Below are positions 32,447 through 40,862 of a stretch of 64,000 nt of DNA, one piece after another (position 1 is the first letter of the stretch; each line of letters begins with the position of its first letter). The position numbers and the translations under genes are program-made. This DNA comes from Pseudomonas vlassakiae (GTDB lineage: Bacteria; Pseudomonadota; Gammaproteobacteria; Pseudomonadales; Pseudomonadaceae): NCBI RefSeq assembly GCF_014269035.2, contig NZ_JABWRP020000003.1, positions 1-64,000 of the forward strand, read 5' to 3'. The notes beneath the pieces are model-generated. The model was not told the origin of the DNA and made no database searches. It saw only the letters and a list, made by a program, of their open reading frames with translations.

Positions 32447-34066
32447 TCAGGGCTCATCATCGATCCGCGCCCGCCGTGGTTGCCGGCCACGGGTCACCAG
32501 TTCGGCGAATTGCCGGGCATTGAGCGGATGGGCAAACAACCAGCCCTGCCCGTAATGCACCCCCTCGCTGTTGAGCAGCACGGCCTGCGCCTCGCATTCG
32601 ATGCCCTCGGCAATCACCCGCAGATGCAGGTCATGTGCCATGCGTATGATGTGCGGCGCCACGCCGCTGCTGGCAGCATCGTGCCCCAGGGCATCGATGA
32701 ATGCCTTGTCGATCTTGAGGCAGTCCACCGGCAAGGTCTGCAGGTAGGCCAGGCTGCAATAACCCGTGCCAAAGTCGTCGATCAACACTTGATGCCCGAC
32801 CGCACGCAGGGCCTGGAGGTTATCACGCGCCACCACCACGTCGATCAGCCCGCGCTCGGTGACTTCAAAGGCAATCTGGCTGGCCGCGACGCGATGCAAC
32901 GCCAGCAGCCGCGCCGCCACCCGGCCTATGCGCGGCACCATCACATCGCAGGCTGCCAGGTTCACCGAGATATAAAGATTGCGATGCGAGCGCAGCAACT
33001 GGCCCAATTGCTCCAGCACACGTTGCAGCACGAAATCGGTGATCTGCCGGATCTGCCCAGTGTTTTCCGCCAGCGGAATGAACAAATCCGGGCTGGTCAG
33101 CGAGCCGTCCGGGCGACGCCAGCGCACCAGGGCCTCGGCACCGACACAGCGACGGCTGTCGAGCTCGATGATGGGTTGATACAGCACCTGCAACTCGCCC
33201 CGGCGCAGGGCATTCTGCAGTTCGGAACTCATCGAACGCCGCTGCAGAATCAACTGCAGCACCAGCCAGCCGATACAGCAGGCCGCCAGCACACTGCCAG
33301 GGAACAGCAGCCAGAGCATGCCGTTCATGCGTAACGGCAGGCTGGCCCGCGGCGCGATCAGCACCAGCTGGTAGTCCGGCGACTTGGTCGGCATGCGATA
33401 GACCAGCCGATCGCGCAGCTCGAATAAAGACTTCTGGCTGGGGGGTGGCCAGCCACTGGTGGGCGGCCATGCCTGGGGCGGGCCCAGCACCGGGATTGCA
33501 CGGGTGCCGTTATCCAGCACCACCAGCAGGCTGCCGCCCGGTGGCAGGTCAACCACGTCGGTCAGGTGCCCACGCGAGGTGGAAACCAGGAAATTACCCC
33601 GCGCCAGCATCAAGGCAGCGAGGTTTTCGTTGGGTTCAGTGGTGGTGTTGAGCCAGTAGCTGTAGGTCGGCCCCTGAATATCCGGCGCACGGGTTGGCAC
33701 GAAGGCCCTTGCCCCGCCCCGGTTTGAGCAAGCGACATTGGCATCCACATAAGCGGCTTCATAAATGAAGCGCGAACCCAGACCTACTTGCTGCAGCACT
33801 GAAACCATCGCCGGGCTGCAGCCGCGCAGCGACTGCGCCTGCAGTTCGTCAACGCCCTCGCGCAGTTGGCCGAACACCTGCTCCAGGCGGTCGAGAAAGC
33901 GCTCGCCCTGGGCGTTCATCTGCGCGCTCTCGCTTTCCTTCATCTGCTGCAGCGCAATACCGATACTGGCGGTCAGCAATACGGCGGCGCTGGCCAACGC
34001 TGCCAGGGAGGCCAGCATCCAGGGGCGGTAAAAAAATTGGCGCAACACAGAAATCAGGGCAGACAT
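32447..34066 (-). CDS. Cyclic-di-GMP phosphodiesterase, CSS-motif plus EAL
   Basis: This 539-residue inner-membrane protein has two helices (about 12-38 and 240-265) around a periplasmic CSS-type domain with a cysteine pair (RGCSPAM and VACSNRG). Redox sensing by DsbA/DsbB is known for this class. The EAL domain (about 270-520) has EALVRW, TERGLID, DDFGTGYCSLAYL, KIDKAFI and EGIE, so it should be active. I use the ATG at 34066; others lie 3 and 8 codons upstream. It follows ampDh2 by 82 bases. Confidence 0.87.
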   Translation of the reverse strand: MSALISVLRQFFYRPWMLASLAALASAAVLLTASIGIALQQMKESESAQMNAQGERFLDRLEQVFGQLREGVDELQAQSLRGCSPAMVSVLQQVGLGSRFIYEAAYVDANVACSNRGGARAFVPTRAPDIQGPTYSYWLNTTTEPNENLAALMLARGNFLVSTSRGHLTDVVDLPPGGSLLVVLDNGTRAIPVLGPPQAWPPTSGWPPPSQKSLFELRDRLVYRMPTKSPDYQLVLIAPRASLPLRMNGMLWLLFPGSVLAACCIGWLVLQLILQRRSMSSELQNALRRGELQVLYQPIIELDSRRCVGAEALVRWRRPDGSLTSPDLFIPLAENTGQIRQITDFVLQRVLEQLGQLLRSHRNLYISVNLAACDVMVPRIGRVAARLLALHRVAASQIAFEVTERGLIDVVVARDNLQALRAVGHQVLIDDFGTGYCSLAYLQTLPVDCLKIDKAFIDALGHDAASSGVAPHIIRMAHDLHLRVIAEGIECEAQAVLLNSEGVHYGQGWLFAHPLNARQFAELVTRGRQPRRARIDDEP

Positions 34067-34148
34067 GGGCAGCATCCAGTTGATTAACAAGGTATAGCAA
34101 CTGGAATGTGAATCGGCTCTGCCGTTTGGCGCCCGAATACGATTCGCC

Positions 34149-34925
34149 TTAGCGCATGCGATTTAGCACCGAAAGCATGGCAGCGGTCTGAGCGTCCGGC
34201 ATGCCGTCGAAACGCTGCGGGCGGAAATGCATCTGGAAGGCGGCGATCACATGCCGCGTGGTGACATCCAGCTGCCCGGTCTGCTCGATGGCATAGCCGA
34301 AGCGCGCCAGTTCCTGCTGGAACCAGCCAATGGTCGGAGGATTGACGTTGAAGTACGCCTGCTGGCGGGCCACGGCATTGGGCTCGGGCCAGACGCCAAG
34401 GCCCGCATCCGCCAGGCGCTTCCAAGGGAACAGCGGGCCAGGGTCGAGCTTGCGCGATGGCGCAATGTCGCTGTGGCCAATGATGTGCCGCGGCTCGATG
34501 TTGTTGCGCTTGACGATATCCTTGAGCAAAGCGATCAGCGACTGGATCTGCGCCTCGCTGTAGGGGTACCAGACGCGGCCATTGGCAGTATCGTCGAACC
34601 CGGGGTTGACGATCTCGATGCCGATGGAACTGGAATTCAACCAGGTGCGCCCTTGCCACTGGCTGTCACCGGCATGCCAGGCGCGACGGTTCTCGTCGAC
34701 CAGCTGGTAAACCGTGGCCGGGCCGTCGCCGATCAGGTAATGCGCGCTGACTTCGCCATGGGTCAGCAATGCCAGCGAACGCTCCAGCGAGGCGTTGGTG
34801 TAGTGCAGGACAACGAACTGGATACGGTTGTCCTGGTTGGCGGAAGGGTGGCTGCGGTCGATGCGCAAGCCGGTCGAGCAACCGGCCAGTACAAGCATCA
34901 GCAATGCGCAAATCAATGCTTTCAT
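34149..34925 (-). CDS. N-acetylmuramoyl-L-alanine amidase, AmpDh2-like lipoprotein
   Basis: This 258-residue protein has a lipobox LAGC with Cys16. The amidase_2 domain has the zinc ligands in VVLHYTNAS and GHSDIAPSRKLDPGP, with SIGIEIVNPG and WHAGDSQW in between. A peptidoglycan-binding-like C-terminus (about 190-255) ends the protein. It matches P. aeruginosa AmpDh2, an outer-membrane, periplasm-facing amidase for wall turnover, also encoded beside kinB. Start at 34925 (MKALICALL). It may form an operon with the diguanylate cyclase upstream. Confidence 0.88.
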   Translation of the reverse strand: MKALICALLMLVLAGCSTGLRIDRSHPSANQDNRIQFVVLHYTNASLERSLALLTHGEVSAHYLIGDGPATVYQLVDENRRAWHAGDSQWQGRTWLNSSSIGIEIVNPGFDDTANGRVWYPYSEAQIQSLIALLKDIVKRNNIEPRHIIGHSDIAPSRKLDPGPLFPWKRLADAGLGVWPEPNAVARQQAYFNVNPPTIGWFQQELARFGYAIEQTGQLDVTTRHVIAAFQMHFRPQRFDGMPDAQTAAMLSVLNRMR

Positions 34926-34990
34926 GTGGGAAGCCAAGCTAATCGGGCAGTAACGCAATAGCATAACGTAAGCGCACGCCGGCTACCCGT

Positions 34991-36928
34991 TCAGCTTTGT
35001 TCCACGCGATTACGGCCTTGATCCTTGGCCCGATACAACGCAGCGTCGGCGCGCTTGAGCACCTGGTCGCCACGTTCGCCAGAACGGAAAGCGCTCAAGC
35101 CGATGGATGTGGTGATGACCACGCGTTCGCCCTTGAAATGGAACGGGCAGGCCGCGATCGCCGCGCGCAGCGTTTCGGCAACCTGGGCTGCGGCCGCCGG
35201 GGAAGTCTGCGGCAACAACAGCACGAACTCTTCACCGCCGAAGCGGGCAATGAAATCGCGGGGGCGCAGGCGTTTGCGCAACTGATCGGCGACAATCTTC
35301 AGCACCTTGTCGCCGGCAAGGTGGCCGTAACTGTCATTGATACGCTTGAAGTGGTCCAGATCGAGGATCGCCATGGCCAGGTGACCACCACTTTCCTGCC
35401 AGTCGAGCATTTCGCGCTCGACCTGTTCGCTCCAGGCCGCCCGATTGGGCAGCCCTGTCAGCGGATCGATCAATGCCTTCTGCCGCTGTTCTTCCAGGTG
35501 TTCGCGATAGCCAAGGGCTTCCTGTTCCATGCTGGCGACCCGCTCGGCCAGGCCTTGCAGGCGCCCGGCAAGTTCCTGCTCGCGGCGATCGCGCTCGTGC
35601 TGGTGCTCGTCCATGGTGCCAAGCAGTGTTTCCAGGCGGTTTTCCAGGATGTGCTTGAGGCTGTCCACATCCACCGCGCCCTGAACGCTGCTTTGCAGGC
35701 CGCCGACCTGTTCGCGCAGCTGGTTGTCCAGCTCGCGCGCAGCGGAACTGTTGTCGGCATGGCCGGCGCTGGCTTCGTGCAGGTGGCTCTGGAAGCTGTC
35801 GAGGCGCTCGTTGAGCTGCTGCAGGTAAGTCTCGATTTCGTGCTGGCCGCTGTCGGTGATCGCCAACATGAGCACGGCCAGGTCGTCGAGAACCGGGATC
35901 AATTCATACCAGTTCAGCCCGCGTGCTACCCGCTCGCGCATTTCCTGGGCCTGAGCCTTGTGGCGCTCCGGCAGGCTGAGGTCGTCCAGCAGGCCGATCA
36001 GCGTTTGTTCGATGTGTGCGGCGACCTGGCTGTACGGCGGCTCCAGCGCATCGGGAAGGGCGTAGGGGCCGTCTCCTGCGAACACTTCTTCAAGTGTCGC
36101 CGGCACCGGGTCCGTCGACTGCTCCGGCATTTCGGGAGCTTCTGCGGCCTGCGGCTCAGCTTCAGGCTGGACCACCCGCGGTTGTTCAGCGCGGTGTGCC
36201 TCTGCAAGCACGTGCGGCTGGGCAACATGCGCAGTTTCCTCAGGCGCCGGCGCAGGCGCGGCAGCCGTCAGAGGTTGCAGCTCGTCTGCATCACGCGGCG
36301 GCAAGTCCACCAGCACGGGCCCATCCGGCTGTGGTTGGGCTTCAGGCGGCGCAATTGCAGGCGCAGGTTGCGCAGGCGGAGCGGCCTCATGCTGAGGCTC
36401 GTGGTCGCGGTTGCCGAACAGGCGTTGCAGGAAGCCCGGCCGGGCCTCGTCATCCGGTTTGCTCAGCGACGAGAGCGCACGCCCTTGCAAGCCACTGAGT
36501 TCACCCAGCAATGGCGGTAACTCGCGTGACTGGGCGACCCCGCCATCGAGCTTTTTCGCCAGCTTTTTCAAGGGCCGGGCAACTTCACCCGGCAATGGCA
36601 AGCCCTGAAGTTGGGTAACCAGCGCGTTCAGGGCATCGCTGACCTGATTCATGCGGGTTTCCCGGCGCTGCTCGGAGTCCAGCACCGCCTTTTCCAGGCG
36701 CGGAATCAACCCGGCAAGGCCGGCGTCCATGTTGTCGCTGCGAATAACCTCACGCATCTCCTTCATGCACTCGTCGACGACCTTGTCGCTGCCTTCGGCC
36801 GCCAGGGTGCTGCGCACCAGGCCACGGCGCAGCAGGTCGAGGCGCGCTTCCCAGCGGCGTTCGAGCTTTTCCTGCTTTTCGATGCTTTTGAGGTATTTTT
36901 CTTTCCAGCGCTCGGCTTCTTCGGTCAT
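34991..36928 (-). CDS. Diguanylate cyclase, soluble, GGDEF
   Basis: This 645-residue protein has no membrane helices. The N-terminal 110 residues are helical and charged, followed by a low-complexity Pro/Ala/Glu-rich linker (about 170-290). A helical and coiled region (about 300-470) leads to a C-terminal GGDEF domain (about 480-640). The active loop is GGEEF, and an RPRD I-site lies five residues before it, so c-di-GMP feedback is expected. It opens a leftward set with ampDh2 and the EAL phosphodiesterase, pairing synthesis and breakdown of c-di-GMP around a wall amidase. Confidence 0.9.
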   Translation of the reverse strand: MTEEAERWKEKYLKSIEKQEKLERRWEARLDLLRRGLVRSTLAAEGSDKVVDECMKEMREVIRSDNMDAGLAGLIPRLEKAVLDSEQRRETRMNQVSDALNALVTQLQGLPLPGEVARPLKKLAKKLDGGVAQSRELPPLLGELSGLQGRALSSLSKPDDEARPGFLQRLFGNRDHEPQHEAAPPAQPAPAIAPPEAQPQPDGPVLVDLPPRDADELQPLTAAAPAPAPEETAHVAQPHVLAEAHRAEQPRVVQPEAEPQAAEAPEMPEQSTDPVPATLEEVFAGDGPYALPDALEPPYSQVAAHIEQTLIGLLDDLSLPERHKAQAQEMRERVARGLNWYELIPVLDDLAVLMLAITDSGQHEIETYLQQLNERLDSFQSHLHEASAGHADNSSAARELDNQLREQVGGLQSSVQGAVDVDSLKHILENRLETLLGTMDEHQHERDRREQELAGRLQGLAERVASMEQEALGYREHLEEQRQKALIDPLTGLPNRAAWSEQVEREMLDWQESGGHLAMAILDLDHFKRINDSYGHLAGDKVLKIVADQLRKRLRPRDFIARFGGEEFVLLLPQTSPAAAAQVAETLRAAIAACPFHFKGERVVITTSIGLSAFRSGERGDQVLKRADAALYRAKDQGRNRVEQS

Positions 36929-37026
36929 GCCTGGATCCGCGACGGGTAATGCATCTGTGGGCTGTGTAATGACACACTGTCGGCGCGCCTGGCAAACACT
37001 TGAGGGCTTGCCGCGCTTTTGCTGAT

Positions 37027-37881
37027 CTAGCTCAAGACCGGCAGCGTATCCACAGTCAGTGCATCAGGCAATCGGATCTCTACCGCAACGGGAAGGTGAT
37101 CGGAAATCGGCTGCGCCAGCACCTCGACCCGCTCCAGGGTCAGGCTCGAACTGAGCAGGATGTGATCCAGGCAGCGCTGCGGACGCCAGCTGGGGAAGGT
37201 GGCTTCGACCTGAGGTGCAATCAGGCCGAGATCGCGCAGGGGCGAGTGCTCGAGCAGGTCGGTGGCGTGGGTATTCATGTCCCCCATGAGCACCTGGTGA
37301 CGGTAACCGCCAATCAGCTCACGGATGTAGCCCAATTGCAGGGCGCGAGTCTTGGCGCCCAGGGCCAGGTGCATCATGACCACGATCAGCGCATCCTCAC
37401 CCTCGCCAAACCGCACCAGGATCGCACCACGACCGGCCGGGCCGGGCAGCGGGTGATCTTCGAGGTGTTGCGGCTTGAGGCGGCTGAGCACGCCATTGCT
37501 GTGCTGGGCAAAACGCCCGAGGTTGCGGTTGAGCTGCTGGTACCAGTAAGGGAAGGAACCCAGCTGGGCCAGATGCTCCACCTGGTTGACGTAGCCTGAG
37601 CGCAGGCTGCCGCCATCGGCTTCCTGCAGGGCCACCAGGTCGAAGTCGCTGAGCAACTGACCGATTTTCTGCAGGTTGCCGGCCCGCCCGGTATGCGGCA
37701 GCAGGTGCTGCCAGCTGCGGGTCAGGTAGTGCCGGTAGCGCTCGGTGCTGATACCGACCTGGATGTTGAAGCTGAGCAGCCGCAGGCGACCATCCTCGGG
37801 CAGGCCCGGGGCCTGCAGGTGATGCTCGTTGACCTGCGGCTGGTGCAGGCCAATGCCACGCGCGGTCCTGAAGCGGCGCAT
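37027..37881 (-). CDS. Endonuclease/exonuclease/phosphatase-family protein
   Basis: This 284-residue protein has the EEP-fold motifs in order: LSFNIQVG (about 36), LQEADGG (about 85), MMHLALG (about 170), GDMNTH (about 198) and SDHLPV near the C-terminus, with RCLDHILLS before it. These are the metal and phosphate ligands. It could cleave DNA, RNA or a phosphodiester lipid, and sequence alone does not decide. No signal peptide is seen, so it is cytoplasmic. It starts 12 bases after dsbA. Confidence 0.8.
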   Translation of the reverse strand: MRRFRTARGIGLHQPQVNEHHLQAPGLPEDGRLRLLSFNIQVGISTERYRHYLTRSWQHLLPHTGRAGNLQKIGQLLSDFDLVALQEADGGSLRSGYVNQVEHLAQLGSFPYWYQQLNRNLGRFAQHSNGVLSRLKPQHLEDHPLPGPAGRGAILVRFGEGEDALIVVMMHLALGAKTRALQLGYIRELIGGYRHQVLMGDMNTHATDLLEHSPLRDLGLIAPQVEATFPSWRPQRCLDHILLSSSLTLERVEVLAQPISDHLPVAVEIRLPDALTVDTLPVLS

Positions 37882-37893
37882 GGGGTACGCCGC

Positions 37894-38529
37894 TTACTTA
37901 GCGGCGCGCTCCTTGGCGATCAGTTGGTCAGCAACATTCAGCACGCCTTCCGGCCCGCCAGCGGTGCCCAGGTCGAAGCGGTACTTGCCGTTGACCACCA
38001 TGCTCGGTACGCCGGTGATCTCGTACTTCTTCGCCAGTTCCTTGGCCTGGTTGACCTGGCCCTTGATGGCGAACGAGTTGAAGGTGGCGAGGAACTTGTC
38101 CTTGTCCACGCCTTGGGTGGCGAGGAAGTCGGCCATGTCGTTCGGGTCGGTCAGGCGCTTGCGCTGGTTCTGGATGGCGTCGAAGACGGCTGCATGAACC
38201 TTGTGCTCGACGCCCATGGCTTCGAGGGTCAGGAACATCTGGCCGTGGGCGTCCCACGGGCCACCGAACATCGCCGGTACACGCTTGAAGTTGACATCCT
38301 TGGGTAGCTTATCGACCCACGGGTTGATGGTCGGCTCGAAGTGGTAGCAGTGAGGGCAGCCATACCAGAACAACTCGACCACTTCGATCTTGCCTGGCTG
38401 GGATACCGGAACAGGGTTGCTCAGCTCGATGTACTCCTTGCCGGCAGTGGCAGGCTCTGCGGCCTGGACGGCAGTCATCCCGAAGACGCTGGCAGCGACC
38501 AGCGCGGCGCTGAGAATCAGTTTACGCAT
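37894..38529 (-). CDS. dsbA: Thiol:disulfide interchange protein DsbA
   Basis: This 211-residue periplasmic oxidase has a signal peptide ending AVQA (about residue 23), an active site CPHC in ELFWYGCPHCYHFEP and the cis-proline loop TGVPSMVVNG. It introduces disulfides into exported proteins. A helical insert interrupts the thioredoxin fold as usual. AGGAG precedes the ATG. The nearby EEP gene probably shares its transcript, while cytochrome c4 upstream ends at a terminator. Confidence 0.94.
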   Translation of the reverse strand: MRKLILSAALVAASVFGMTAVQAAEPATAGKEYIELSNPVPVSQPGKIEVVELFWYGCPHCYHFEPTINPWVDKLPKDVNFKRVPAMFGGPWDAHGQMFLTLEAMGVEHKVHAAVFDAIQNQRKRLTDPNDMADFLATQGVDKDKFLATFNSFAIKGQVNQAKELAKKYEITGVPSMVVNGKYRFDLGTAGGPEGVLNVADQLIAKERAAK

Positions 38530-38628
38530 GCTTTACTCCTGAGCATTTCATGGTCGCCTCGTCGCGACCTGTGCTGTGACCGGTGGCGAAGGGCCCGAGT
38601 TCTGTAGTGTAACGGCTGCGGACAGAAA

Positions 38629-38652
38629 AAAGGGCGGTCCGCGCCGCCCTTT
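38629..38652 (-). terminator. terminator of the cytochrome c4 gene
   Basis: AAAGGGCGG (38629-38637) pairs with CCGCCCTTT (38644-38652) over a TCCGCG loop. On the minus strand it is followed by TTTTTTCTG, 30 bases after the cytochrome c4 stop. Confidence 0.9.
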
Positions 38653-38682
38653 CATCTTTAGCGTTGCTGCATTAACCCAATG

Positions 38683-39300
38683 TTAATGCAGGCCCTGGAT
38701 GTAGCTGGCCAGCGCTTCGATCTCGTGGTTGCTGAGCTTGCCGGCGATGGTACGCATGGTCATCGCATCGCCGTCGTTGGTGCGGTTGCCTTCGCGGAAA
38801 TCGGTAAGCTGCTTGGTCACGTACTGCGCATGCTGGCCGCCCAGGTGCGGGAAGCCGGCGAGGGCAATACCCGCGCCGTTGGGCGAGTGGCAGCCGGTGC
38901 AGGCAGGCATGCCTTTTTCCAGGTTGCCGCCATTGAACAGCGCACGGCCGCGTTCGACCAGCTTGGGATCGGCTGCACCCACGCTGCCTTTCTGGCTGGC
39001 GAACCAGGCGGCGATGTCGGCCAGGTCCTGGTCGTTGAAATTGGCCAGCATGCCGGTCATTTCCAGCACGGTGCGCTTGCCCGACTTGATGTCGTGCAGT
39101 TGCTTTTCAAGGTAGCGCTGGCCCTGGCCAGCCAGTTTCGGGAAGTTCGGCGCCAGGCTGTTGCCGTCCGGGTTGTGGCAGGCGCCACAGACGGCCGTCT
39201 TGGCCTGGCCAGCGGCGGCATCGCCTTTGATGGGTTCTGCAGCAGTGGCCGCACCTGCGACACCCAGGGTCAACAGCAGACTCACGACTAGTTTGTTCAT
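38683..39300 (-). CDS. cc4: Cytochrome c4 (dihaem)
   Basis: This 205-residue protein has a signal peptide ending GAATAAEP and two c-type haem sites, CGACH (about residue 35) and CTGCH (about 137). Axial Met candidates are MTGML and MRTI. It belongs to the two-domain cytochrome c4 family, a periplasmic, membrane-associated electron carrier feeding oxidases such as cbb3. The gene is followed by a strong terminator. The neighbouring c5-like gene (39332) ends 31 bases upstream of this start, so the two may be co-transcribed. Confidence 0.93.
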   Translation of the reverse strand: MNKLVVSLLLTLGVAGAATAAEPIKGDAAAGQAKTAVCGACHNPDGNSLAPNFPKLAGQGQRYLEKQLHDIKSGKRTVLEMTGMLANFNDQDLADIAAWFASQKGSVGAADPKLVERGRALFNGGNLEKGMPACTGCHSPNGAGIALAGFPHLGGQHAQYVTKQLTDFREGNRTNDGDAMTMRTIAGKLSNHEIEALASYIQGLH

Positions 39301-39331
39301 CAGCTAATCCAACACGGCTAAGGGTGAAATG

Positions 39332-39703
39332 TTATGTATCGGGACTGCCGCTCATCCAAAGGATGACCAAACGGTAGTCCTCGGCACTGCAGTCCATGCA
39401 CAATCCACGCGGCGGCATAGCCTTGAAACCCTGGGTAACATGCACCACCAGTTGCTCCATGCCTTGCGCCAGCCTTGGCTCCCAAGCTGCCAGGTCACCC
39501 TTCTTGGGTGCCTGTGGCAACTGCCCGGCATGACAGGCCGCACACGTGCGGTTGTACAACGCCTCGGGATCCTGTGTAGCCTGTGCGCTGAAAAACGGCA
39601 GGAACATACCGACAGCTAGCAGCCATTTCGCCGAGCGAAACGACCTGACAGGGTTGGGGGACGCGCTGCGTTCTGATGCGCGAGCTATTGTTCGACACCC
39701 CAT
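39332..39703 (-). CDS. Cytochrome c5-like monohaem protein
   Basis: This 123-residue protein has an N-terminal basic stretch and hydrophobic segment ([16 protein letters not shown]), then one haem site CAACH and the c5 signature [15 protein letters not shown]. In c5 cytochromes that cysteine pair forms a disulfide next to the axial Met. It would be periplasmic. I use the ATG at 39703 with AAGGGG upstream. The gene starts divergently from engB, 124 bases away. Confidence 0.83.
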   Translation of the reverse strand: MGCRTIARASERSASPNPVRSFRSAKWLLAVGMFLPFFSAQATQDPEALYNRTCAACHAGQLPQAPKKGDLAAWEPRLAQGMEQLVVHVTQGFKAMPPRGLCMDCSAEDYRLVILWMSGSPDT

Positions 39704-39827
39704 GCCCATTCCCCTTCGCTGGGAGAATGAGCACACAAAAACTGGGGCATTATATACTTCCGCCATCCAAACGGAAACGACACCGCTTGCCAGCCTAGGC
39801 TTTGGCAACACCCACATCGGATATCCC

Positions 39828-40460
39828 ATGCAAGTCAAGAACCCCATCCTCGGCCTCTGCCAGAAAGCCAAATTCGCCCTCAGCGCTGCCAAGGTCGAAC
39901 AATGCCCGGACGACCAGGGTTACGAGGTGGCTTTCGCCGGCCGTTCCAACGCCGGCAAATCCAGCGCCCTCAATACCCTGACTCATGCCAGCCTGGCGCG
40001 AACCTCGAAGACTCCAGGGCGCACCCAGCTGTTGAATTTCTTCAGTCTGGACGATGAACGGCGTTTGGTCGACCTGCCGGGCTACGGATATGCAAAAGTC
40101 CCGATTCCGCTCAAGCAGCACTGGCAAAAGCACCTGGAGGCCTATCTGGGCAGCCGTGATTGCCTGAAAGGCATCATCCTGATGATGGATGTGCGTCACC
40201 CGATGACCGACTTCGACAAGATGATGCTCGACTGGGCCAGAGCCAGCGGCATGCCGATGCATATCCTGCTGACCAAAGCCGACAAACTCACCCACGGCGC
40301 AGGCAAGAACACCTTGCTCAAGGTGCAGTCGGAAATCCGCAAAGGCTGGGGGGACACGGCCACCATCCAGCTGTTCTCGGCGCCCAAGCGCCTGGGCCTG
40401 GAGGAGGCTTACCGGGTGCTGGCCGACTGGATGGAACTGGAAGACAAGCCAGCTGTTTGA
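39828..40460 (+). CDS. engB: Ribosome biogenesis GTP-binding protein YsxC/EngB
   Basis: This is a 210-residue TRAFAC GTPase with G1 GRSNAGKS (38-45), the TPGRTQ switch, G3 DLPGYGYA (82-89) and G4 TKAD (149-152). It helps assemble the 50S subunit and is usually essential. The ATG at 39828 has only a weak ribosome site. As in E. coli and P. aeruginosa it converges on polA with a small-RNA gene between them. Confidence 0.93.
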   Translation: MQVKNPILGLCQKAKFALSAAKVEQCPDDQGYEVAFAGRSNAGKSSALNTLTHASLARTSKTPGRTQLLNFFSLDDERRLVDLPGYGYAKVPIPLKQHWQKHLEAYLGSRDCLKGIILMMDVRHPMTDFDKMMLDWARASGMPMHILLTKADKLTHGAGKNTLLKVQSEIRKGWGDTATIQLFSAPKRLGLEEAYRVLADWMELEDKPAV

Positions 40461-40476
40461 TGGCAGGCATCACACA

Positions 40477-40550
40477 CTGTGGGAGCGGGATTACCCGCGA
40501 ATGCGATGTTGGAAGTGCCGCCGCATTCGCGGGTAAACCCGCTCCTACAG
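40477..40550. repeat. REP doublet, inverted (GCGGGTAAACCCGC type)
   Basis: CTGTGGGAGCGGGATTACCC then GCGAATGCG (40477-40505) faces CGCATTCGCGGGTAAACCCG then CTCCTACAG (40522-40550). The two units can pair into one long hairpin. The doublet is 16 bases past the engB stop and may serve as its mRNA 3' end. Confidence 0.8.
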
Positions 40551-40585
40551 GGATCGCTACAGGCCATAGGTCGAATTCCGGGCAA

Positions 40586-40713
40586 AAAAAACCCCGGACT
40601 TCGTATGGGGAGGGGGAAGTTCGGGGTTCAAGTCTGGACCGCTAGGGCGGGGTCCAGGTATCTGCCAACACTTAACACAACATAGGAGCATCGAAAGGCT
40701 TCACCAGCCATTC
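40586..40713 (-). ncRNA. ersA: ErsA small RNA (Spot 42-like locus)
   Basis: The engB-polA gap holds the small RNA ErsA in P. aeruginosa, at the position of spf in enterics. Here the minus strand has an AlgU-type promoter (40720-40747) about 7 bases before the predicted 5' end. It ends in a terminator whose arms AACCCCGAACTT and AAGTCCGGGGTT (40617-40628 and 40590-40601) precede eight T. The loop carries CCCCCTCCCC, the C-rich seed ErsA uses against G-rich ribosome sites. The predicted length is about 128 nt, near the known 132 nt. Ends are approximate. Confidence 0.8.
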
Positions 40714-40719
40714 AGTTAC

Positions 40720-40747
40720 TCTGAGTTCCGCTTCACTGGTTTAGTTC
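40720..40747 (-). promoter_or_regulatory. AlgU (sigma-22) promoter of ersA
   Basis: On the minus strand GAACTA (40742-40747), a 17-base spacer and TCAGA (40720-40724) match the AlgU/RpoE pattern GAACTT-N16/17-TCTGA with few changes. It fits the known envelope-stress control of ErsA. Confidence 0.7.
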
Positions 40748-40758
40748 CGGAGCGCTCA

Positions 40759-40777
40759 AAACTATTTGCGATAGTTT
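40759..40777 (-). terminator. possible weak terminator of polA
   Basis: AAACTAT (40759-40765) pairs with ATAGTTT (40771-40777) over five bases. On the minus strand the stem ends in TTTTG. The stem is AT-rich and 85 bases past the polA stop. If it fails, polA transcripts would run into ersA and stop at its terminator. Confidence 0.4.
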
Positions 40778-40862
40778 CATGAAACTGCCGAACTAATGGC
40801 ATCGAGCCATGCCAGGATCCGCGTCGCTACGTCGCAGATCCTACACACCTTTCCCGGCTCAA

